Part shown: positions 20,534 to 30,403 of the stretch, in pieces
Position numbering within the stretch: position 1 is the stretch's first letter
How the letters are laid out: the number at the start of each line of letters is the position of its first letter
Assembly: GCA_020247545.1 (NCBI GenBank)
Contig: JADCIX010000016.1
Location: 1-64,000 of the forward strand
Reading direction: 5' to 3'
Length of the DNA: 64,000 nt
Source of the DNA: Rhodocyclaceae bacterium
GTDB taxonomy: Bacteria > Pseudomonadota > Gammaproteobacteria > Burkholderiales > Usitatibacteraceae
Translations under genes and position numbers: made by a program
The notes under the pieces: generated by a model
What the model saw: only the letters and a program-made list of their open reading frames with translations
What the model was told of the DNA's origin: nothing
Databases searched by the model: none

Positions 20534-20856
20534 ACGAGATTTGGTCGGGCCTTGCGCCTCGATGCGAGGCGATTACAGAACTTATACCTTGATCAGCGCC
20601 GGCCGCTTTGCGGCAAGTCAATCGTATTGGAATGAGCCGTCATCGGCGCTTGGTTCTTGCCGCCGTTTGCCATGTTTGAAGCTCCCCACAACACGTGCTG
20701 AGTCTGCGCCGGATATGTCGAATTGGTCTGTGCCATGACAGACACAACAAGTGACCCGGGTTCAGTGCCCACGGTCGGTGTTTCGCTTCAACGACCAACC
20801 AACCCGCGACGATTGCGGGGTGCGCTGCGGCGGCGCGAGGGGCTGCGCTTTACCGG
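20534..20856. other. Intergenic stretch without a clear gene
   Basis: These 323 nt separate the small cbb3-operon gene from the flavin reductase gene. They hold no FNR box, no clear promoter and no strong hairpin that I could find. A 47-codon reading frame at 20593-20736 (minus strand) has no ribosome site and is not called. A promoter of the three-gene reductase module may lie here. Confidence 0.5.
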
Positions 20857-21111
20857 CTAATCACCTTCACCACCGAGTGTCTTATCACCGGGGTGTTTCC
20901 CTGTTAGTAGGAACGCACTCATGGCAGCGGCCATGGCGGTAATTGCCCACAACACAAAAAATCCTAGCGAATAAATCGCGCTACGTGATGCACGAACATG
21001 TTCACCCAAGACCACTAACTCCATCGGGTCGACCAATGTAAAGATGATGCCGAGGCCGATGCCCGCGGCGATGAAAGACGGCCAGAGGATGGAGATAGTT
21101 AGGCGCAGCAT
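20857..21111 (-). CDS. Small two-helix membrane protein of the cbb3 operon
   Basis: An 84-residue protein with two hydrophobic helices (about 7-26 and 45-67) joined by a loop LVDPMELVVLGEHVRASRS. I do not recognise a named family. It follows ccoH by 11 nt on the same strand and ends the ccoNOQPGH run, so it is probably co-expressed with the cbb3 oxidase and may help its assembly. The ending GKHPGDKTLGGEGD is hydrophilic. Confidence 0.6.
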   Translation of the reverse strand: MLRLTISILWPSFIAAGIGLGIIFTLVDPMELVVLGEHVRASRSAIYSLGFFVLWAITAMAAAMSAFLLTGKHPGDKTLGGEGD

Positions 21112-21122
21112 GATGGTTACGG

Positions 21123-21680
21123 CTATGGCGCGTCGCTAAGTTTGGTGCCGGTGGGGCTCCCGGCTGCAGCCGGCCGCAGTTCGAGCGGCGGAAGTGCCGC
21201 CGTGCCGACATTGATTTCTTGCTGTAGCCGCCACTGCTTGTTTTTGTCTTCGAGCAGCACGTTCCATTTGCCGGTTCGCAGCGCGGGCAATTTGCCGGTA
21301 TAGCCGTTTGCCGTCGGGCTGAGGTTAATCACGCTATCGAATCCACTGCGGGTGGCATGTACCAGTGATAACGTCAGCGCCCCGGTGAAGCTTGATCCAT
21401 TGGCTTGCTTGACCGTGACCTGCACCCGATCCTGCGCCTGGTCGAAGGCGACTGTTGCGGTGAGGCCCGCCTGGCGTGCGATGTCGTCGCGATGTAACGC
21501 CTGATTTATCGCCTTGCCCTGTTTGTAATAGTCATCCACCACCAAACCATCTTGTCCCGAAACGGCGAGGTAGAGCGTGATGAAACCCGCAACCACTACC
21601 ACGGCAGGTCCGGACATCAAGAGCCACGGCCAAGGTTCGCGGTACCAAGGGTTTGGAATGGCTGGGGTTGAGGTTTTCAT
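21123..21680 (-). CDS. ccoH: cbb3 oxidase assembly protein CcoH/FixH
   Basis: A 185-residue FixH-family protein with one N-terminal membrane helix (about 18-40) and the hallmark LVVDDYYKQGKAIN straight after it, followed by a periplasmic beta-rich domain. FixH/CcoH is needed for stable assembly of the cbb3 cytochrome oxidase. The ATG at 21680 gives the normal family start; the longer frame to 21893 only shadows ccoG. It follows ccoG by 19 nt. Confidence 0.88.
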   Translation of the reverse strand: MKTSTPAIPNPWYREPWPWLLMSGPAVVVVAGFITLYLAVSGQDGLVVDDYYKQGKAINQALHRDDIARQAGLTATVAFDQAQDRVQVTVKQANGSSFTGALTLSLVHATRSGFDSVINLSPTANGYTGKLPALRTGKWNVLLEDKNKQWRLQQEINVGTAALPPLELRPAAAGSPTGTKLSDAP

Positions 21681-21699
21681 GCGGATTCCAGAATGGGTA

Positions 21700-23163
21700 T
21701 CAAGGTTTGTAGAAAGATGACTTCTCATGCAGGCTGAATACATCGGGTGCGGGACGACCATCGGCCCCAACTGCGGTGATATCGAACTCGATCCGGGTGA
21801 TGCCCTTTGGTGCGGCATCCATGTCGATACGCAGCGGGATGGCAAACATCTTTGACGCAGCAGGACCAATCTCAAGCGGCTGTTGGACGCCATAGACCTT
21901 CAGCCCGTCGATGCCGCGAACACCCACCGAAAACCGCTGCACGTGTTCCTGCGTGTTCATAACCTGCAACCGGTACACGTTCTCCAACTCGCCGCCCGAC
22001 ACCTCACGGGCGAGGGTGGTCCGGTCACGGATAACGTCGGCGCGTACCGGCACCCGGTTCCACAGTGTGACGCCCGCGGCAATGATGATGATCCAGAGAA
22101 TGCCGGTGTAGATCAGCACGCGCGGACGGAACACCCGGGCGATCATCTCGCGCCAATCGGCGTGCTTTTCCAGCGCATTGAGTGTGGAATAACGTATCAG
22201 ACCGCGAGGATAGTTCATCTTGTCCATCACTTGATTGCAGCCGTCAATACACGCCGCACAGCCGATACACTCGTACTGCTGACCGTGGCGGATATCGATG
22301 CCTGTCGGACAAACCTGCACACAGATGTCACAGTCAATACAATCGCCGAGTCCCTTGGCTTTGTAGTCGGTCGACTTGCTCCGGCTGCCGCGCGGCTCAC
22401 CACGGGTGTAGTCGTAGGTAATGACAAGGGTATCGCGGTCAAACATGGCACCTTGGAAGCGGGCGTAGGGACACATGTATTTGCAAACTTGCTCACGCAT
22501 CCAGCCGGCATTACCGTAGGTGGCGAAGCCGTAGAAAAATATCCAAAACGTTTCCCACGGCGCAACGCCGAAGGACAACGCCTGACTGAACAACTCGCGT
22601 GCAGGGACAAAATACGCCACCAGCGTAAAGCCGGTCCAAAGTGAAAGTGCAATCCACAAGCCGTGTTTGAGCCCTTTTTTGCCGAACTTGCCCATGGATA
22701 GGGGACTTTGGTCAAGCTTTATACGCTTGGGCCGATCACCTTCGATCTTGCGTTCGATCCACAAGAACATTTCGGTGTAGACCGTCTGCGGGCATGCATA
22801 ACCACACCACAGCCGTCCGGCAACGGCCGTAAACAGGAACAGCGAGAACGCGCAAATCAACAGTAGGACGGTGAGATAGATGAAGTCCTGCGGCCAGAAT
22901 ACGAGGCCAAAGATGTAGAACTTGCGTGCGGTGAGATCGAACAACACCGCCTGCCGATCATTCCATGTCAGCCATGGTGTGCCGTAGTAAACCAGCTGTG
23001 TGGCGAACACAAGCAGCCACCGCCAGTTGGCGAACCAGCCGGTGACAGCGCGTGGATAAATCTTTTTGCGGACTTCGTAGAGCGCATCCTCCTGATCGTC
23101 CGGCGGACGACTAGGCGGCGCGGTGCTGACGATAATGGGAATGACGTTCTGGGAGTTGCTCAT
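21700..23163 (-). CDS. ccoG: cbb3 oxidase accessory ferredoxin-type protein CcoG
   Basis: A 487-residue CcoG/FixG/RdxA protein. It has about five membrane helices, a cysteine cluster CGYACPQTVYTEMF in the NapH-like part, and two 4Fe-4S sites in the region CIDCDICVQVCPTGIDI and CIGCAACIDGC. CcoG acts in cbb3 oxidase biogenesis, with evidence in other bacteria for cupric reductase activity. The C-terminal Ig-like periplasmic domain is complete. It is 38 nt after ccoP in the same operon. Confidence 0.93.
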   Translation of the reverse strand: MSNSQNVIPIIVSTAPPSRPPDDQEDALYEVRKKIYPRAVTGWFANWRWLLVFATQLVYYGTPWLTWNDRQAVLFDLTARKFYIFGLVFWPQDFIYLTVLLLICAFSLFLFTAVAGRLWCGYACPQTVYTEMFLWIERKIEGDRPKRIKLDQSPLSMGKFGKKGLKHGLWIALSLWTGFTLVAYFVPARELFSQALSFGVAPWETFWIFFYGFATYGNAGWMREQVCKYMCPYARFQGAMFDRDTLVITYDYTRGEPRGSRSKSTDYKAKGLGDCIDCDICVQVCPTGIDIRHGQQYECIGCAACIDGCNQVMDKMNYPRGLIRYSTLNALEKHADWREMIARVFRPRVLIYTGILWIIIIAAGVTLWNRVPVRADVIRDRTTLAREVSGGELENVYRLQVMNTQEHVQRFSVGVRGIDGLKVYGVQQPLEIGPAASKMFAIPLRIDMDAAPKGITRIEFDITAVGADGRPAPDVFSLHEKSSFYKP

Positions 23164-23201
23164 CGCGGGTGATTCATCAACTGGCGCGCTCGAACGGAGT
23201 G

Positions 23202-24233
23202 CTATTTTCCCTTCGGTGGCGGCGTTGTCGGCGCTGTGGTTGCAGATGATGTCGCTGCTGCTGGTGTGGCTACCGCAGGCTCGGGTGCCTTCTCAACAAT
23301 GGGCGGTTCTCCTCCCCCCAAGCTGTACACGTACGCAGCAAGCAAATGGATCTTCGCCGCGCCAAGTTTTTCAATCTGCGCCGGCATCGCGCTCTGGCCT
23401 TCCACCAGTTGATTAACACCGCGACCGTTTTTGATGGTGTAAGAAATATCTTCAACCGAACTTCCGTACAGCCAGATGTCATCTGTCAAGTTGGGGGCAC
23501 CAAGTTGGCGATTGCCTTTACCATCCGCACCATGACACGCCGCGCAGACCGCGAACTTCGGTGCCGCTGCTGCCGCCATACCAGCATCGTGTTTCAAGCC
23601 AGCCAGTGAACGAACGTACTGCGCCATCTCTTTTGTTCCTGTCTCGCCGCCGATGGCATCACCGAGTGCGGGCATCACGCCATTACGCCCATTGGTGAGG
23701 GTGGCGACGATGGTTGCCGGATCTCCACCGTACAACCAGTCCTTATCACGCAGATTTGGAAAGCCCTTGCCGCCTGCCGCATCAGAGCCGTGGCACTGCG
23801 CACAGTAGTTCAGGAACAGGCGCTGCCCGGCGGCATTGGCTTGTGCATCTTTTGCGAGCGTTGGGATATTGATCGCAGTGTATTTGGCAAACACCGGACC
23901 AAAATCCGCATCCGCTTGTTTAACTTCGGCGTTGTATTGTCCCGCAGAGCTCCATCCGGCCTGACCGGCAAAGCCACCGAGTCCCGGGAAGATGAAGAGA
24001 TATAAGGCACCAAAAAACAGCGTCAGGTAAAACAACCAGCGCCACCAGTTGGGTAACGGGTGGTTGTATTCGGTCAGGTCTTCATCCCAAACGTTGCCGT
24101 GTAACTCTGGTTTGCTGCCGACCGGTAACTTTTTTGTTGTCTGGGCCCAGAGCAAGACACCACAGGCGATCATCGAAACAACGGTAATGATCGCTACATA
24201 CCAGTGCCAGAATGCGGTCAGATGGTCTGTCAT
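23202..24233 (-). CDS. ccoP: cbb3 oxidase diheme subunit CcoP
   Basis: A 343-residue membrane-bound diheme cytochrome c. Two N-terminal helices (about 10-30 and 63-83) flank the conserved GNVWDEDLTEYNHPLPNWW segment. Heme motifs are CAQCH at 144-148 and CAACH at 230-234. The C-terminus ends in an Ala/Pro/Thr-rich tail of about 40 residues, longer than in most CcoP proteins. CcoP passes electrons to CcoO and CcoN. Its ATG overlaps the ccoQ stop. Confidence 0.95.
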   Translation of the reverse strand: MTDHLTAFWHWYVAIITVVSMIACGVLLWAQTTKKLPVGSKPELHGNVWDEDLTEYNHPLPNWWRWLFYLTLFFGALYLFIFPGLGGFAGQAGWSSAGQYNAEVKQADADFGPVFAKYTAINIPTLAKDAQANAAGQRLFLNYCAQCHGSDAAGGKGFPNLRDKDWLYGGDPATIVATLTNGRNGVMPALGDAIGGETGTKEMAQYVRSLAGLKHDAGMAAAAAPKFAVCAACHGADGKGNRQLGAPNLTDDIWLYGSSVEDISYTIKNGRGVNQLVEGQSAMPAQIEKLGAAKIHLLAAYVYSLGGGEPPIVEKAPEPAVATPAAATSSATTAPTTPPPKGK

Positions 24234-24439
24234 TTGCTTGCCTTCTTCAGGTTATTGGCGTTATCCAGGGTTGCTGACGATGCCGGCAGTTCGTTGTCAT
24301 CGTCCAAGAACGGCAGATTGGCGGCTTCGTCAAAGCGAACTTTGTTCTTCGAGCTCCATGCCCAGTAAACGATGCCAGCAAAAACGAGGAATGACAAAAG
24401 CGTGACGACCGAGCGAAGTGAGGTCAGATCCATTTGCAT
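24230..24439 (-). CDS. ccoQ: cbb3 oxidase small subunit CcoQ
   Basis: A 69-residue single-helix protein (about residues 9-28) followed by an acidic stretch FDEAANLPFLDDDNELP, typical of CcoQ, which stabilises the cbb3 complex. It lies 5 nt after ccoO and overlaps ccoP by 4 nt. Confidence 0.88.
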   Translation of the reverse strand: MQMDLTSLRSVVTLLSFLVFAGIVYWAWSSKNKVRFDEAANLPFLDDDNELPASSATLDNANNLKKASK

Positions 24440-24444
24440 TCCCC

Positions 24445-25056
24445 TTACTTGGTCTTGAGTGCGGTACCCAGCACCTGCAAGTAGGCGATGAGGGCGTCTT
24501 CTTCGGTCTTGCCCTTCACCGCTTCCGCAGCTTTGCTGATTTCGTCATCGGTATAGGGGACGCCAACACTTCGTAGCGCACGCATTTTTGGCGCCACGCC
24601 ATCCGCATCAAGTTTGGCGTTTTGCAGCCAGGTATAGGCGGGCATGTTCGACTCAGGCACCAAGTCACGTGGCTGCCGTAAATGCAGGCGATGCCAATCG
24701 TCGCTGAACTTGCCGCCTACGCGGTGGAGATCCGGTCCGGTGCGTTTGCTACCCCACTGGAAAGGATGATCGTAGACGAATTCGCCAGCAACCGAGTAAT
24801 GTCCATAACGCTCGGTTTCCGCACGGAAGGGGCGGATCATCTGCGAGTGGCAGTTGTAACAACCTTCGCGGATATACACGTCGCGCCCCGCCAGTTGGAG
24901 GGCGCTATACGGTTTCAGTCCAGCGACTGGTTCGGTGGTGCTGCGTTGGAAGAACAGTGGAACGATCTCCACTAGGCCACCTACAGCGACCACTAAAACC
25001 ACCAGAATGATCATCAGGCCAACGTTGCGTTCGATTTTGTCGTGAGTCAGTTTCAT
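24445..25056 (-). CDS. ccoO: cbb3 oxidase monoheme subunit CcoO
   Basis: A 203-residue membrane-anchored monoheme cytochrome c. The N-terminal helix is at about 13-35 and the heme motif is CYNCH at 66-70 in the family-specific context [15 protein letters not shown]. The conserved [13 protein letters not shown] and NMPAYTWL with the distal Met follow. CcoO takes electrons from CcoP and passes them to the binuclear centre of CcoN. Starts 3 nt after the ccoN stop. Confidence 0.95.
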   Translation of the reverse strand: MKLTHDKIERNVGLMIILVVLVVAVGGLVEIVPLFFQRSTTEPVAGLKPYSALQLAGRDVYIREGCYNCHSQMIRPFRAETERYGHYSVAGEFVYDHPFQWGSKRTGPDLHRVGGKFSDDWHRLHLRQPRDLVPESNMPAYTWLQNAKLDADGVAPKMRALRSVGVPYTDDEISKAAEAVKGKTEEDALIAYLQVLGTALKTK

Positions 25057-25059
25057 GAC

Positions 25060-26544
25060 TTAATCTCCTTGCGCGGCCGGGGTTACCATGGGGCCGACGG
25101 CTGGTCGCATCGGTATCGAACCTGGCGCATAGCCCTCGGGGATTGGTGCGTCATGGGCTTTACCTGCCGCAACCGTCTTAAATACGTTGTATGCCATGAT
25201 CAACATTCCGCTAAAGAACAAGGTGCCTCCGAGTAGACGAATCATCCAATATGGGTAGCTCGCTTTCACCGACTCCACAAACGTGTAGGTGAGGGTGCCA
25301 TCGCTATTCACGGCGCGCCACATCAATCCCTGCATGACGCCGGAGATCCAGAGTGCGGCAATGTAGAGGACAACACCAAGCGTGGCGATCCAAAAATGGA
25401 GCGAGATCAACTTCACGCTATACATTTCTTTTTGGCCGAACAACCTCGGAATCAGATAGTACATCGAGCCGATCGAGATAAACGCTACCCAGCCTAGCGC
25501 GCCGGAATGTACGTGGCCGATAATCCAGTCCGTGTAGTGCGCCAAACCGTTAACCGTCTTGATCGACAACATCGGTCCTTCGAAGGTCGACATGCCGTAG
25601 AAGGAGAGTGACACGATGAGAAATTTGAGGATCGGGTCATCGCGCAGTTTGTGCCATGCACCGGAGAGTGTCATGATGCCGTTGATCATGCCGCCCCACG
25701 AAGGTGCTAACAGAATCAGGGAGAACACCATGCCGAGCGACTGTGCCCAGTCTGGCAGTGCGGTGTAGTGCAAGTGATGCGGGCCGGCCCACATATAGGT
25801 GAATATCAGTGCCCAGAAGTGCACCACTGACAAGCGATATGAGTAAACCGGACGCTCCGCTTGTTTCGGCACAAAGTAATACATGATGCCAAGGAAGCCG
25901 GCGGTGAGGAAGAATCCCACCGCGTTGTGGCCGTACCACCACTGGATCATCGCGTCCTGCACACCGGCATAGGCGGAATACGATTTCCACATGGTGACGG
26001 GAATCGCCGCACTATTCACCAAGTGCAGGATAGCGACGGTCAGGATAAACGCACCATAAAACCAATTCGCCACATAAATATGCTGAGTACGGCGCTTCAT
26101 GATGGTGCCGAAGAAGTTGATCGCGTAGGTGACCCAAATGACGGTGATCAAAATATCGATCGGCCATTCCAGCTCCGCATACTCTTTGCCTGAGGTGATG
26201 CCGAGCGGCAGGGTGACCGCAGCCAGTAGGATGACCAGTTGCCAGCCCCAGAAGTGAATGGCAGCCATCGAGTCCGAAAGCACCCGCGTCTGGCAGGTGC
26301 GCTGCACAACGTAGTAAGAGGTCGCAAACAAGGCGCAGCCGCCAAAGGCAAAGATCACCGCATTGGTGTGTAATGGACGCAGACGCCCGTAGGATAGGAA
26401 TTCAACGCCAAAGGTGAGATCGGGCCAAATCAGCTGAGCGGCGATGATGACACCCACCAGCATGCCGACGATGCCCCAGACGATGGTCATGATGGCGAAC
26501 TGCCGTACCACCTTGTAGTTGTAGGTATTTGCGTTGCTTTGCAT
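25060..26544 (-). CDS. ccoN: cbb3 oxidase catalytic subunit CcoN
   Basis: A 494-residue heme-copper oxidase subunit I of the cbb3 (C) type, with about twelve membrane helices. It reduces O2 to water with very high oxygen affinity. The low-spin heme His is in [12 protein letters not shown]. The CuB region shows [25 protein letters not shown] with two His, and the heme His pair in [12 protein letters not shown]. It is first in ccoNOQPGH, and an FNR box lies 70 nt before its start, fitting induction at low oxygen. Confidence 0.97.
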   Translation of the reverse strand: MQSNANTYNYKVVRQFAIMTIVWGIVGMLVGVIIAAQLIWPDLTFGVEFLSYGRLRPLHTNAVIFAFGGCALFATSYYVVQRTCQTRVLSDSMAAIHFWGWQLVILLAAVTLPLGITSGKEYAELEWPIDILITVIWVTYAINFFGTIMKRRTQHIYVANWFYGAFILTVAILHLVNSAAIPVTMWKSYSAYAGVQDAMIQWWYGHNAVGFFLTAGFLGIMYYFVPKQAERPVYSYRLSVVHFWALIFTYMWAGPHHLHYTALPDWAQSLGMVFSLILLAPSWGGMINGIMTLSGAWHKLRDDPILKFLIVSLSFYGMSTFEGPMLSIKTVNGLAHYTDWIIGHVHSGALGWVAFISIGSMYYLIPRLFGQKEMYSVKLISLHFWIATLGVVLYIAALWISGVMQGLMWRAVNSDGTLTYTFVESVKASYPYWMIRLLGGTLFFSGMLIMAYNVFKTVAAGKAHDAPIPEGYAPGSIPMRPAVGPMVTPAAQGD

Positions 26545-26613
26545 CGCGGGAACCCTTTTTTAGTGATTAATCATTGAACAGCAGGTATGTTCGCAGTCGA
26601 ACGGAACGGGGTT

Positions 26614-26627
26614 TTGACTTGGATCAA
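26614..26627 (-). promoter_or_regulatory. FNR/ANR box upstream of ccoN
   Basis: TTGAC-TTGG-ATCAA differs from the consensus TTGAT-N4-ATCAA by one base. It lies 70 nt upstream of the ccoN ATG, and the expected -10 region 22 nt downstream reads AACATA. This suggests activation of ccoNOQPGH by the FNR protein encoded at 31956. Confidence 0.75.
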
Positions 26628-26716
26628 ACGGCAGGCAAGACCTTGCTGAATGTGGGTGGATCGACCGCATGATTGACACGGGACGGGTGAAGTGACTTCG
26701 CCGACAGGCCGTCAGG

Positions 26717-26878
26717 CTAGCGGCTTGAGGTTGGCGGACGGTCGTCGTCGATCAGGATGCGTTGCCCCGGCGAATCGAGGTCGTCCATTTGTCCGCCGCT
26801 AACCGCCCACCAGAAGGCGGCGCCGATCACGATCGCAATTACCAGCGACAGCGGAATCAGTATCCAAAGTGATTCCAT
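26717..26878 (-). CDS. ccoS: cbb3 oxidase maturation protein CcoS
   Basis: A 53-residue protein: one membrane helix (about residues 4-25, MESLWILIPLSLVIAIVIGA) followed by FWWAVSGGQMDDLDSPG, the standard CcoS/FixS pattern, and an acidic end. CcoS is required to insert cofactors into the cbb3 oxidase. The ATG is at 26878, 4 nt after the ccoI stop, so ccoI-ccoS is one unit. It lies upstream of ccoN with 172 nt between. Confidence 0.9.
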   Translation of the reverse strand: MESLWILIPLSLVIAIVIGAAFWWAVSGGQMDDLDSPGQRILIDDDRPPTSSR

Positions 26879-26882
26879 GGCC

Positions 26883-29492
26883 TTAGGCCGCGCCTTCTGG
26901 GCCGGGAAACTGCTGCCGAAATGTCATCCGGCTGGCGTTGATGACCACAATCAGCGAACTGACGGCCATGCCGAAGGCGGCGGCTAGTGGTGTGACGTAA
27001 CCAGCGAAGGCGAGCGGAAGCGCAACAAGGTTATATGCGAGCGCCCAAACAAGATTCTGGCGGATCACACCGCGGGCTTGGCGGGATAACACAAACGCGT
27101 TGGCCAAGGCGCTTAGGAGTTGGCCGCCCTGGCTGGCGAGTACGGCATCGGCGGATAGACGTGTCAATGTGGCACCGTGAGCCAAACCTATACTTCCGGT
27201 TGCCTCGGCCAGCATCGGTGCGTCATTTACGCCATCACCCACCGCCACCACCTGCGCGCCGCGTTTGATCAATTGCGCAACATAAAGCCGTTTTTGTTCG
27301 GCTGTCTGTGCGCTGCGTGTGAAACGGGGCGCGATGCCCAAATGCTCTGCGGTTTCGGTAACCACCGGTGCCGAGTCCCCAGAAAGCAAATGTACGTTGA
27401 TGCTCCGCGCTTGCAGTGCGGCAATACACGCCTTTGCGTCTGGGCGGATCGGGTCAGTGAGGCTAAAGACTGCAAACACCGTTTGTGATGGTGCATTAGC
27501 TTCGTTAAGCCCGACATCAGCCGCTCGCAGAGTGCTGCATAACGCGATGTGGGTCTGATTCGCCGAAAGTGATGACAGCAGGGCGGCATACCTGGCGTGA
27601 AATGCCGCAGGAATCGCAAACTCTGGCTTCCCCAAGCGGTAGGTACGGCCGTTAATTTTGGCTTCAACACCTTGGCCGGCGATGGTTTCCAAGCGCTCGG
27701 CGACCGGGATCGCCTCGCTGCTCCGACGGTGAGCCGCTGCGTAGCGGTTGATGGCGCGTGCAGCCGGATGGATGGAACCACGTTCCATTGCCACAGCCAA
27801 CGCGAGTACGCGATCTAGTTGATCGGCCTCGCATCGTACATCCGTCACGCGCATCTCGCCGGTGGTGAGGGTGCCGGTTTTGTCGAACACCACATCCGTT
27901 GCGCCGGCGAGGGTCTCAACCAAATGGCCACGTACGACGAGTAAACCGTCCCGTGTGAGCCTTGCAAGGGCGCTCGCGAGAGTGGCGGGTGCTGCGAGCG
28001 CAAACGCACACGGGCAGGTAATCGCCAATACGGCGATGGCAATCTCGACCGCACGGGTGGAGTCAATTTGCCACCAGATCAGCGCCGCCCCAGCCGACGC
28101 GAGCAACGTTGCCGGGGCCAAACACCGCGCTACACGTTCGGCCAGCCCATGAAAGGCGGGGCGATAGGCCAGGCTGCTTTCCACCATTTTTCCCAGTCGG
28201 GCGAGCAGGGTGTTGTTCCCGGCCGCAGTCACTTGTGCAATCAACGGGGAGGTGATGTTGATTGTGCCGCCGATCAGCGTATCCCCTGCGCTGCGGGTAA
28301 CCGGGCGTGACTCGCCGGTCATCAACGCTTCGTCAAGTTCGCTTTCGCCCCGTACCACAATGGCATCTGCGGGCACCGCCTCGCCCATGCGGATAGACAC
28401 AAAGTCGCCGACCGCAAGCTGATCGGCGCGAACCGTGGCGGCGCGCTCGGTCTGGGGGAAATCAACGAGCCTTTGACACCCCAATGGACGCGCGTTGGAT
28501 AGCCGGTCGATTGCTTCCGCAGTGCGTAGCCTCAGCGAAGACTCAAGCCAGCGGGCACCCAGCAGCAGGAATACAAACATGGTGATGGCGTCAAAGTAAT
28601 GCTGCCCTGATTGGGTGACTAATGCGACGGTACTCGCAGCGAATGTCAACAGCAGTGCAAGCGCCACCGGTACGTCCATACCAAGATATCCGCTGCCAGC
28701 CGTGTGAAACGCGGTCCGCAAGGCATTGATGAAAATCGGCCGCGCGGAGAACAACAACACCGGCAGTGTCAACAGCCATGCGCTCCACGCCATGAGCTGT
28801 TTGGCGTCTTGGGAGATATCGCCGGGATCTGCCAAGTAGATCGGCACTACCAACATCATCACCTGCATCATGCACAACGCGGCAACACCAAACTCAAGCA
28901 ACTGGGTACGCCGCTGCTGACGACGCAGCGCAGCGCGTGCTTGGTGCTCGACTGGTTCCGCGCCAAGGCCAACGCGGGCCAACGCAGCAACGATGGTATC
29001 GATCGTTAGCTGCGCGGGATCAAACTGGATGCGCGCGCTTTGTGTGGTTAAGTTGACCGTGGCCTTTTCCACGCCGCAGAGGCTGCCGATGGTGCGCTCG
29101 GCGAGCCACACACAGGCGGCACAACGCAGCCCGGTAAGGTATAGATGCGTCTGCGCCGAAGCTCCGGGTACATCACTCACAGCGCGCTTTGCGGTTTCAG
29201 GTGGTTCTGAGGCGGTCGGCAGCGGCAAACTGCGCGGATCGAATTTTTCTGAATAACCAATGCGCTGTCGATAGAAATCTGCCATGCCCGCGCCGATGAT
29301 GGTCTGTGCGACATTCATACAGCCCACGCAACACATGCGCTCCATGCGTTGATCAATTTCAACGGCGAAGTTGCTTTCGGGCGGCACGTTCAATCCGCAG
29401 TGAAAGCAGGCGGTAACGGCCGGTGCGCGGCTTTTGGCGTGCGCCAAGGTATCGACAAAAAGTAATGCGGAATCGTCAGAGCGAGCGTTCAT
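26883..29492 (-). CDS. ccoI: Copper-transporting P-type ATPase CcoI (FixI)
   Basis: An 869-residue P1B ATPase that exports copper for cbb3 oxidase assembly. In order: an N-terminal Cys-rich metal site (CFHCG at 29-33, CCVGC at 54-58), a heavy-metal domain with CAAC at 124-127, eight helices with the membrane metal site TCPCAFALAAPATLA, the phosphorylation motif DKTGTLT and the hinge GDGVNDAPML. The start is ATG 29492; the frame extends to 29885 but that part shadows the safE-like gene. It lies 11 nt after the SafE-like gene and 4 nt before ccoS. Confidence 0.95.
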   Translation of the reverse strand: MNARSDDSALLFVDTLAHAKSRAPAVTACFHCGLNVPPESNFAVEIDQRMERMCCVGCMNVAQTIIGAGMADFYRQRIGYSEKFDPRSLPLPTASEPPETAKRAVSDVPGASAQTHLYLTGLRCAACVWLAERTIGSLCGVEKATVNLTTQSARIQFDPAQLTIDTIVAALARVGLGAEPVEHQARAALRRQQRRTQLLEFGVAALCMMQVMMLVVPIYLADPGDISQDAKQLMAWSAWLLTLPVLLFSARPIFINALRTAFHTAGSGYLGMDVPVALALLLTFAASTVALVTQSGQHYFDAITMFVFLLLGARWLESSLRLRTAEAIDRLSNARPLGCQRLVDFPQTERAATVRADQLAVGDFVSIRMGEAVPADAIVVRGESELDEALMTGESRPVTRSAGDTLIGGTINITSPLIAQVTAAGNNTLLARLGKMVESSLAYRPAFHGLAERVARCLAPATLLASAGAALIWWQIDSTRAVEIAIAVLAITCPCAFALAAPATLASALARLTRDGLLVVRGHLVETLAGATDVVFDKTGTLTTGEMRVTDVRCEADQLDRVLALAVAMERGSIHPAARAINRYAAAHRRSSEAIPVAERLETIAGQGVEAKINGRTYRLGKPEFAIPAAFHARYAALLSSLSANQTHIALCSTLRAADVGLNEANAPSQTVFAVFSLTDPIRPDAKACIAALQARSINVHLLSGDSAPVVTETAEHLGIAPRFTRSAQTAEQKRLYVAQLIKRGAQVVAVGDGVNDAPMLAEATGSIGLAHGATLTRLSADAVLASQGGQLLSALANAFVLSRQARGVIRQNLVWALAYNLVALPLAFAGYVTPLAAAFGMAVSSLIVVINASRMTFRQQFPGPEGAA

Positions 29493-29503
29493 GATTAGCT
29501 CGC

Positions 29504-30379
29504 CTAAATTGTCCGAAGGCAAAGCTGCGCCAGCGCCGCGAAGTCGGCGAGTTGTGTTGCATGCGAAAGCCCGACCAACCCCATACCGATCACAATAGCG
29601 CCCGCAGCCAGCCGCACACGCGCACGTTGCGCGAACTTTCGCAGCGGTGCCGCTGCCGCACCAACGGCAAACATCGCCGGCAGCGTACCCAAACCAAATC
29701 CCAGCATGACTAGCGCGCCACCTTCCACGCTGCCGCTGGAGATCGCGGTGGCAAGTGTTCCATACACCAAACCGCACGGAATCCAGCCCCATAATGCGCC
29801 AAACGCAAACGGCCGTGCCTGCCCGTTGCGGAGATGCATCTGGAGCCGCGGCGCGACCCACCATTGGAGGCGTTGCCAAATCCAACCGCCGGCACGTTCC
29901 ACCGGTGCCAGAAATTTAGTCACGCCGGCGATGTAGAACCCGGTGGCAATGACCAGACACTGGCCGACGATGTACAACAACAGGCGCAGTGGCGTCATAT
30001 CGTTGAGGACTAGTCGCTCAGCCAAGGACCCGGCAACACCCGCCGCCAATGCACCGGCGATCACATAGCTCAGAATGCGACCGGCGTTGAAGGCAGTGCT
30101 TGCACGCATCGTACCCGTAGCGCGCGATGTCGCCACGCCCATTGTGCCGCTGCTAGATGCCAGGGCAAATCTCGCCGACGATGAGCCTCGAGAGACACGT
30201 CGTGACCATGTGATTGGACCGACTTTATCAAGATCGGCGCGGCTATTCCCCATGGCACTGGCGATGGTTGCGCCGCACATGCTCACACAGTGAAGGCTGC
30301 CGAGAAAGCCGGTGGTGAGTGCGGCAAAGAAGGCTGCGAACAGCCCCGCAAGCGGCACTACGCCCAGATCTAATCCCAT
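29504..30379 (-). CDS. SafE/TauE-like membrane permease of the cbb3 cluster
   Basis: A 291-residue membrane protein of the sulfite exporter TauE/SafE (UreH/CcoA-neighbour) group, with about six to seven helices. Family markers: GSLHCVSMCG near the N-terminus and GALWGWIPCGLVYGTLA in the second half; the Cys/His/Met residues suggest a metal site. In betaproteobacteria such genes sit in cbb3 clusters and are thought to help copper supply. Between residues 45 and 92 lies a hydrophilic Ser/Arg-rich insert not usual for the family. It lies between hemN (24 nt) and ccoI (11 nt). Confidence 0.75.
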   Translation of the reverse strand: MGLDLGVVPLAGLFAAFFAALTTGFLGSLHCVSMCGATIASAMGNSRADLDKVGPITWSRRVSRGSSSARFALASSSGTMGVATSRATGTMRASTAFNAGRILSYVIAGALAAGVAGSLAERLVLNDMTPLRLLLYIVGQCLVIATGFYIAGVTKFLAPVERAGGWIWQRLQWWVAPRLQMHLRNGQARPFAFGALWGWIPCGLVYGTLATAISSGSVEGGALVMLGFGLGTLPAMFAVGAAAAPLRKFAQRARVRLAAGAIVIGMGLVGLSHATQLADFAALAQLCLRTI

Positions 30380-30403
30380 ACGTGCTCCCTGTTCGTCCGA
30401 CGG

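Noticed and set aside
20593-20736. 47-codon reading frame on the minus strand in the gap before the flavin reductase gene
   Set aside because: No ribosome site, no recognisable domain, and composition like the surrounding non-coding DNA.
29493-29885. N-terminal extension of CcoI by 131 residues
   Set aside because: The extension is the out-of-frame shadow of the SafE-like gene; the family starts near ATG 29492.
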